Source: Marinibacterium sp. (lineage in GTDB: Bacteria; Pseudomonadota; Alphaproteobacteria; Rhodobacterales; Rhodobacteraceae). From it: 36,872 nucleotides of DNA. Shown here piece after piece: positions 32,398-36,872 of this stretch; position 1 is the stretch's first letter; each line of letters begins with the position of its first letter. The translations under genes and the position numbers were made by a program. The notes below the pieces were generated by a model. That model made no database searches. It had not been told where the DNA came from and saw only the letters and a list, made by a program, of their open reading frames with translations. Location: assembly GCA_017643305.1 (NCBI GenBank), contig JAEPNQ010000038.1:1-36872 (forward strand), read 5' to 3'.

Positions 32398-33854
32398 GGG
32401 TCGCCCCCGACCGTGCGGACCGCATCACCATATTCACCGCCTGTCTCCAACACGTCGGACAGGTCCCGAACTGACGCCAAATGCCCTCCCAACTGCATAT
32501 ATTCGGCAGTTGAAATGGTGAATTCCAGCGGCGCGACGAGAGCGGGCGTGGGAACAGATCCAAAGGCACCATCAGGCAGATCCAGGACATCAACCATCAC
32601 CGTGATACCGCCCCCTGGCCAAATGTAGACAGGTGCGCCCCCCACCGTCACGCGGGTGCGGTCGGCATGAACCGAGCGGGTCAGATGGATCGGGTTGCGG
32701 GTCACGCCTGACCGCAGCGATCCGCCTGCGCCGCCCATGAATAGAACGGTGCAAAGCGCGGGTTCGCAATTTTCGGCAATCAGATCCACAGACGGTTGCA
32801 ACGCATCCGGCATGGCCCGCGCAATTGGCTCAAGGTTATCGTTCAGCTCAAAATAAGCGCTGTGTTCGCCGGTGGTGGACACCATAAGAAGCCGTAAACC
32901 GGGCGTTGCCCCTTTTTCTGGCCGCCATGTGCCCAGAATCGAAAGCGGGTCTTCAATATCTGTGCCGCCCCAGCCGAGGCCCGGATTGGCAACCCTGAAA
33001 TAGCGACCCGGTGTTGAGCGGTGACCAAGAATGCGAATTCCCGTGTCCGGCCAGTCAATGATCTTGCCGGCCTGATGTTCCGAAACTACGCCGGTGATAT
33101 GGTCATCCACGACCACGACTTCGTCGACCAGCCCCTTCCACTGGGACGCAAACATGCCAATCGCGGCAGACCCACAGCCAACCCGCATGCGTTCCTGTTT
33201 TTCACCATCCACCACAGGGGCCTGCCCGGCCTGCACAATGACCGTGGAGCCGCCATCGATGGTCAGTTCCACCGCTTCCTTGTTGCACAGTCGCAAAAGC
33301 GCATCGCAGGTTTTGCGACCTTCTGCTTTGGACCCACCCGTCAAATGGTCCACGCCCCCCAACGACAGCATTTGGGAGCCATATTCGGACGTCATCACGT
33401 GCCCGATGCACTCCCCCTCGGACCGTACGGCTGCGGTTTCGGGACCGAGGTGGCGGTCCGTGTCGATTTTCACTTTTACACCGCAATAGGAGAAGATCGC
33501 TTCTGTCACCACCGAGACAAAATCAACCCCGTCGATATCACGGCTCACGATAAATGGCGCTGGCTTGTAATCCGGATAGGTGGTGCCTGCACCTATCGCC
33601 GAAACCACCATGTCCCTATCGTTGACCGTTTCACCGTCCCATTCTGCCGCGAGAAAGGGTTTGATCTCATCCCCCTTTTCCAGCCTGCGGTCGAAAATGG
33701 TGAGCGGATCGCATCGTACAATCCGTCCGCTTTGGTTGGCGTAGCGATCACACGCACCGATTTTGCCCTCTGCAATGTAACACATTACGGGGCACGCATC
33801 GCAGCGGATCTTCTCGGATCGCACCCTTTTTTGTGACATATCTGGCGACGTCAT
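32394..33854 (-). CDS. 6-hydroxynicotinate-reductase-type iron-sulfur protein
   Basis: A 486-residue protein starting with a cysteine-rich segment, C18-x2-C21-x3-C25-x9-C35 (CDACPVMCYIAEGKIGACD), that should bind an Fe-S cluster, followed by a long domain with GHVMTSEYGSQMLSLGG and VGCGSAAIGMFASQW. The family includes the 6-hydroxynicotinate reductase of anaerobic nicotinate fermentation, which reduces the hydroxylated ring. Aerobic alphaproteobacteria carry the gene next to molybdenum hydroxylases, as here, where the substrate may be a different heterocycle. The ATG overlaps the upstream hydroxylase stop (ATGA). The assignment is by recognition of the family rather than a known reaction in this organism. 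Confidence 0.8.
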   Translation of the reverse strand: MTSPDMSQKRVRSEKIRCDACPVMCYIAEGKIGACDRYANQSGRIVRCDPLTIFDRRLEKGDEIKPFLAAEWDGETVNDRDMVVSAIGAGTTYPDYKPAPFIVSRDIDGVDFVSVVTEAIFSYCGVKVKIDTDRHLGPETAAVRSEGECIGHVMTSEYGSQMLSLGGVDHLTGGSKAEGRKTCDALLRLCNKEAVELTIDGGSTVIVQAGQAPVVDGEKQERMRVGCGSAAIGMFASQWKGLVDEVVVVDDHITGVVSEHQAGKIIDWPDTGIRILGHRSTPGRYFRVANPGLGWGGTDIEDPLSILGTWRPEKGATPGLRLLMVSTTGEHSAYFELNDNLEPIARAMPDALQPSVDLIAENCEPALCTVLFMGGAGGSLRSGVTRNPIHLTRSVHADRTRVTVGGAPVYIWPGGGITVMVDVLDLPDGAFGSVPTPALVAPLEFTISTAEYMQLGGHLASVRDLSDVLETGGEYGDAVRTVGGDP

Positions 33855-36586
33855 TCGGTCTCCCGGATCGCAGCGAGAACCCGATGTGGCAGCGCCGGCA
33901 AACGTGTGATGCGCGCACCAGACGCATCACGGATCGCATTCAGGATCGCCGGTGCGGTGGGTATCAGCACATGTTCGCCCAACCCCCGCGCGCCCATTGG
34001 ACCTTCGGGATCAGGTTTTTCGATCAGGATCGACACGACCTCGGGCATGTCGCCAATTGTGGGGATCAGGTAGTCATGCAGGTTTTCGGTACGGCCAGGA
34101 ATGTATTCTTCCATCAAAGCCAAACCCAGACCTTGCGCGATGCCGCCTTCGATCTGACCCTCAGCCAAAATCGGATTGATGACGCGGCCCAGATCATGCG
34201 CCGCTGTTATGCGCACAACCCGGGTGGTCCCAAGCCGGATGTCCACCTCAACTTCGGCGATCTGCGCACCATAGCCATACATGGCATAGGGCACCCCCTG
34301 CCCGTTCTCGTCCAGTGGCGTGGTCGGGGGATCATAGGTTTCCTCTGCCGAAAGCACATATCCGTGCGTGTCAGCGTCCAGCGCCTTCAACAGGATTTCA
34401 CGGCGCTCCGTTCCGTTTGAAACAATGAGAACACCCGCTTCGAGGGTGATGTCCTCCGCTTGGGAGAGATTTGTTTGTCGCAAGATGGTGTCGCGCAGGG
34501 CTTGACCTGCCTTTAGCGCGGCATTGCCAGTGACAAACGTCTGACGCGAGGCCGATGTCTTTCCGCAATCGGGTGTCAGGTCGGTGTCCGGGCCTATCAG
34601 GTCGATCTTGTCGATGGCCACCCCCAGAGCATCAGCCGCGATTTGAGCAATAACGGTGTTGGATCCCTGCCCGATATCTGTCGCGCCTTGGTGCAGACAT
34701 ACGCGGCCTTCACCGGTGATGCCAATCCGGATGGTCGATGGATTGGGCAACCCGGTGTTGCCGCAACCATACCAACAGGACGCCACGCCAACCCCACGCT
34801 TAATCAAGTCACTCAATGCATTGAACTTACGGGCTTGTTTCGTTGCTTTCTCCCAAGCCGGGGCGAGCGCATCGAGACATTCCGCAATGCTGACCGATGG
34901 CAACACCTGGCCTGAGGGTGTTTTGTCGCCATCCCGCAACGCATTTTGTCGCCGGAAGCCCAACCTGTCCTGCCCGCAAACTTGGGCCAGATCATCGTAG
35001 AGAAGCTCCTGACAAATCGCCCCCTGCGGCACCCCAAACCCGCGAAACGCCCCGGAGACTGGGCCGTTGGTGTGAATGGCCCGCGCTGTGGCAATGTAGT
35101 TTGGCGTGTTGTATGGGCCCGATGCATGCACCGGTACGCGTGAAGCGACAGTCGGCCCCCAACTGGCATAGGCCCCGGTGTTGAAATCGCCCTCAAATGA
35201 CATGGCCGTGATGCGCCCGTCTGCGTCAGCGCCGATTGAAGCGGTCATCGTCGACGGGTGACGCTTGGTGCTGGCCTGCATGGATTCAGTGCGGGTATAG
35301 ACCATCCTGCAGGCGCGCCCGGTTTTGAGCACGCAGAGACCAAGCAGCGGTTGTACAGACAGGTCAAGCTTGGCCCCAAAACCGCCTCCCGCTGCAGATG
35401 GTATGATACGGACACGGTCCAGCGGCAGTCCCAGGACTTTTGCCGTGTCTTCCTGATCCATGACCGGTGCTTGTGTGCAGGCTTGTATGACGAGCTTGTC
35501 ACCTTCCAGCCATGCAACGCCAGCTTCGGGTTCTATATAGGCATGTTCGACATAGGCCGTTTCGAACGTACCAGACACAACATGCGCAGCAGCAGCCAGC
35601 GCAGCCGCTGCATCGCCGGTTGCCACATGTCCGGTAATTAGAACGTTGTTTTTCCGGTCAGGGTGCACTTGCTCGGTTTCGGGCGCAGCACCTGCGTTTT
35701 GGGTCAGGCTGTGATCCAAAGGCGACCACTCAACGGGAAAGTGTTCGAGATCAAGATCCTCTATTGCCCGCGGCTCCCCCACGACCAACGCAACCGCTTC
35801 CCCACGAAAACGCACGCGCCCATCTGCCAGCGCCGGCTGGTCGGCCAGCGGCGGTATGACACCAAACCGGTTTTCGCCGGGTATGTCAGCGGCGGTGAAC
35901 ACGTCAACGATGCCGGGATGGGCCGCTTGCCATGCCTTGACATCACCCAGGGTGAAGGCGGCGTGGAAGTGCGGTGCGCGCACCGCACGTACCAGCAGGG
36001 CGTCCGCAGGCATATGATCAGCGCCGAAAACTTCGCTTCCAGATACCTTTTGCAAACCGTCCAGACGCATCAAAGGTTTCCCAACGCTTGAACCGGCGTC
36101 CGGCAACTGAGCAGTTTGTGGCAGATCAGTAGCGTTCATAACAGCCGTGATGATCTTGCGATAACCCGTACAGCGGCAAAGCACGCCACCAAGCGCATGT
36201 TCGACCTCACGTTGGTCGGGCCGGGGTGTCTCGCGCAAAAGCTCCAGGGCGGCCATCATAATCCCCGGTGTGCAAATACCGCATTGGGCGGCCCCGTAGG
36301 CAAGAAACGCGTCCTGCAATAGACCGAGAAGAGGATCTTCGCTGCTCTCCAGCGTTTCTATGGCCGCCCCCGCGACCTGCGCAACCGGCACAAGGCAAGA
36401 ACAGATCTGCGCGCCATCCATCAGGACCGTACAAGCCCCGCAATCTCCGGCATCACAGCCAACCTTGACGCTGGTCAGCCCCATGTCCTCTCGCAGAACT
36501 TCAGACAGGCGCCGCCCGGCCTCGGCATGAACTGCGCGTTCCCGTCCGTTGATAATCAGGGTCATGGGAGGTTGCTGGATATTCAT
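33851..36586 (-). CDS. xanthine-dehydrogenase-family hydroxylase, [2Fe-2S] and molybdopterin domains fused
   Basis: A 911-residue protein. Residues 1-150 hold two [2Fe-2S] sites: C44, C49, C52, C64 (CDAGDCGAC...SC) and C102, C105, C137, C139 (CGIC...CRC). The remainder is the molybdenum cofactor domain with AGGGFGAK, AFRGFG, QGATDIGQGSNTV and, near the C-terminus, GARGLGE with the catalytic Glu. Length and order resemble aldehyde oxidoreductase (Mop), but a separate FAD-subunit gene directly upstream points to a heterodimeric xanthine-dehydrogenase-type enzyme that hydroxylates a ring carbon with water. The substrate is unknown; N-heterocycle is inferred from the reductase gene that follows. 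Confidence 0.92.
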   Translation of the reverse strand: MNIQQPPMTLIINGRERAVHAEAGRRLSEVLREDMGLTSVKVGCDAGDCGACTVLMDGAQICSCLVPVAQVAGAAIETLESSEDPLLGLLQDAFLAYGAAQCGICTPGIMMAALELLRETPRPDQREVEHALGGVLCRCTGYRKIITAVMNATDLPQTAQLPDAGSSVGKPLMRLDGLQKVSGSEVFGADHMPADALLVRAVRAPHFHAAFTLGDVKAWQAAHPGIVDVFTAADIPGENRFGVIPPLADQPALADGRVRFRGEAVALVVGEPRAIEDLDLEHFPVEWSPLDHSLTQNAGAAPETEQVHPDRKNNVLITGHVATGDAAAALAAAAHVVSGTFETAYVEHAYIEPEAGVAWLEGDKLVIQACTQAPVMDQEDTAKVLGLPLDRVRIIPSAAGGGFGAKLDLSVQPLLGLCVLKTGRACRMVYTRTESMQASTKRHPSTMTASIGADADGRITAMSFEGDFNTGAYASWGPTVASRVPVHASGPYNTPNYIATARAIHTNGPVSGAFRGFGVPQGAICQELLYDDLAQVCGQDRLGFRRQNALRDGDKTPSGQVLPSVSIAECLDALAPAWEKATKQARKFNALSDLIKRGVGVASCWYGCGNTGLPNPSTIRIGITGEGRVCLHQGATDIGQGSNTVIAQIAADALGVAIDKIDLIGPDTDLTPDCGKTSASRQTFVTGNAALKAGQALRDTILRQTNLSQAEDITLEAGVLIVSNGTERREILLKALDADTHGYVLSAEETYDPPTTPLDENGQGVPYAMYGYGAQIAEVEVDIRLGTTRVVRITAAHDLGRVINPILAEGQIEGGIAQGLGLALMEEYIPGRTENLHDYLIPTIGDMPEVVSILIEKPDPEGPMGARGLGEHVLIPTAPAILNAIRDASGARITRLPALPHRVLAAIRETE

Positions 36587-36872
36587 GCCATCTCCTCGGC
36601 CAACAAATCGACAACGGTTCGGCGCAATACCTCGACCGCCGCGTCAGAGCGATAATCTGCGTCTGCCCGGACATCTTCAATCGGCGACAAAGCCGCAGAA
36701 ACGGCGGCCTCGGAAATGCGGTCAGGATCCAGCGGATGTCCAACAAGGGCTTGTTCCACCGCTTTCAGGCGCACCGCAACCGGACTGCAGGCGCCGATCG
36801 AAAGTGCCGCGCGCTGCACGACTCCGTCTTGGGTTACGATGCGTGCCGCGCACATGGTTATGGAAATGACGA
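36583..36872 (-). CDS. FAD-binding subunit of molybdenum hydroxylase, C-terminal part (runs off the right edge)
   Basis: The visible 96 residues, including RIVTQDGVVQRAALSIGACS, VAVRLKAVEQALVGHPLD and DYRSDAAVEVLRRTVVDLL, match the C-terminal domain of the FAD subunits of xanthine/CO dehydrogenases. The N-terminal FAD-binding domain lies beyond the window. The stop overlaps the start of the fused Fe-S/Mo subunit gene (ATGA). It would pass electrons from the Fe-S centres to NAD+ or another acceptor. It is at least the second gene of the operon. Confidence 0.88.
   Translation of the reverse strand, partial: VISITMCAARIVTQDGVVQRAALSIGACSPVAVRLKAVEQALVGHPLDPDRISEAAVSAALSPIEDVRADADYRSDAAVEVLRRTVVDLLAEEMA

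Noticed and set aside
33021-33836. 271-codon plus-strand open frame
   Set aside because: It is antisense to the 6-hydroxynicotinate-reductase-type gene and resembles no family.
1-36872. CRISPR arrays, rRNA, tRNA and riboswitches
   Set aside because: No regularly spaced repeats, cloverleaf-like sequences or rRNA motifs were found by eye on either strand.

Overview
The window looks like a chromosomal segment of an alphaproteobacterium, most likely a Rhodobacteraceae/Roseobacter-type organism. This rests on family content (DUF6524 proteins, the UXS-UGDH pair, an SBP56/methanethiol-oxidase-type gene, a 6-hydroxynicotinate-reductase-type operon) and moderately high GC with accessory islands. It is inference from gene content; there is no rRNA or tRNA in the window to anchor it.

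Layout. (1) 1-1060 is insertion-sequence debris: an IS5-family transposase running off the left edge, then a patchwork of an HTH transposase fragment, a 186-bp scrap of a UDP-glucose dehydrogenase gene and an IS1380-like fragment. (2) 1169-6843 (+) is a tightly overlapped surface-polysaccharide modification cassette of Gtr type: large membrane glycosyltransferase candidate, GtrB-like GT2, SAM methyltransferase, GtrA-like flippase, and an AT3-SGNH O-acyltransferase. (3) 6891-9209 (-) is a two-gene UDP-sugar operon (UDP-xylose synthase, then UDP-glucose 6-dehydrogenase). (4) 9456-9640 is an IS3-family remnant. (5) 9754-16599 (-) is a compact phage-satellite-like element: tyrosine integrase, small unknown protein, AlpA, Prim-Pol/P4-type helicase, putative small terminase and large terminase, with no capsid, portal or tail gene. 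It carries an iteron-like inverted repeat beside the primase gene, which is a candidate replication origin, and a 21-bp repeat at two gene starts. (6) 16869-17502 is a decayed IS3-family element.

(7) 18015-26090 (+) is an eleven-gene, mostly start/stop-overlapped operon that I consider the most interesting item. It encodes a single-chain ATPase-MlaE-type permease, a periplasmic solute-binding-like protein, a YbjQ-like protein, a mitofilin-like membrane protein, two DUF6524 membrane proteins, a DUF4239 protein and four unassigned secreted or membrane proteins. It looks like a complete envelope transport machine that uses an MlaFE-type engine without a recognisable MCE-domain protein.

(8) 26113-29131 holds an IclR regulator divergent from an SBP56/methanethiol-oxidase-type gene, a [2Fe-2S] ferredoxin and a CoA-binding protein. 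(9) 29175-36872 (-) is a catabolic operon: a FAD subunit (partial), a fused [2Fe-2S]/molybdopterin hydroxylase, a 6-hydroxynicotinate-reductase-type protein, UPF0280, an amino-acid-synthesis (DUF1185) protein and an AMP-forming acyl-CoA synthetase. Together these suggest oxidation and reductive opening of an N-heterocyclic compound followed by CoA activation of a product; the substrate is not determined by the sequence.
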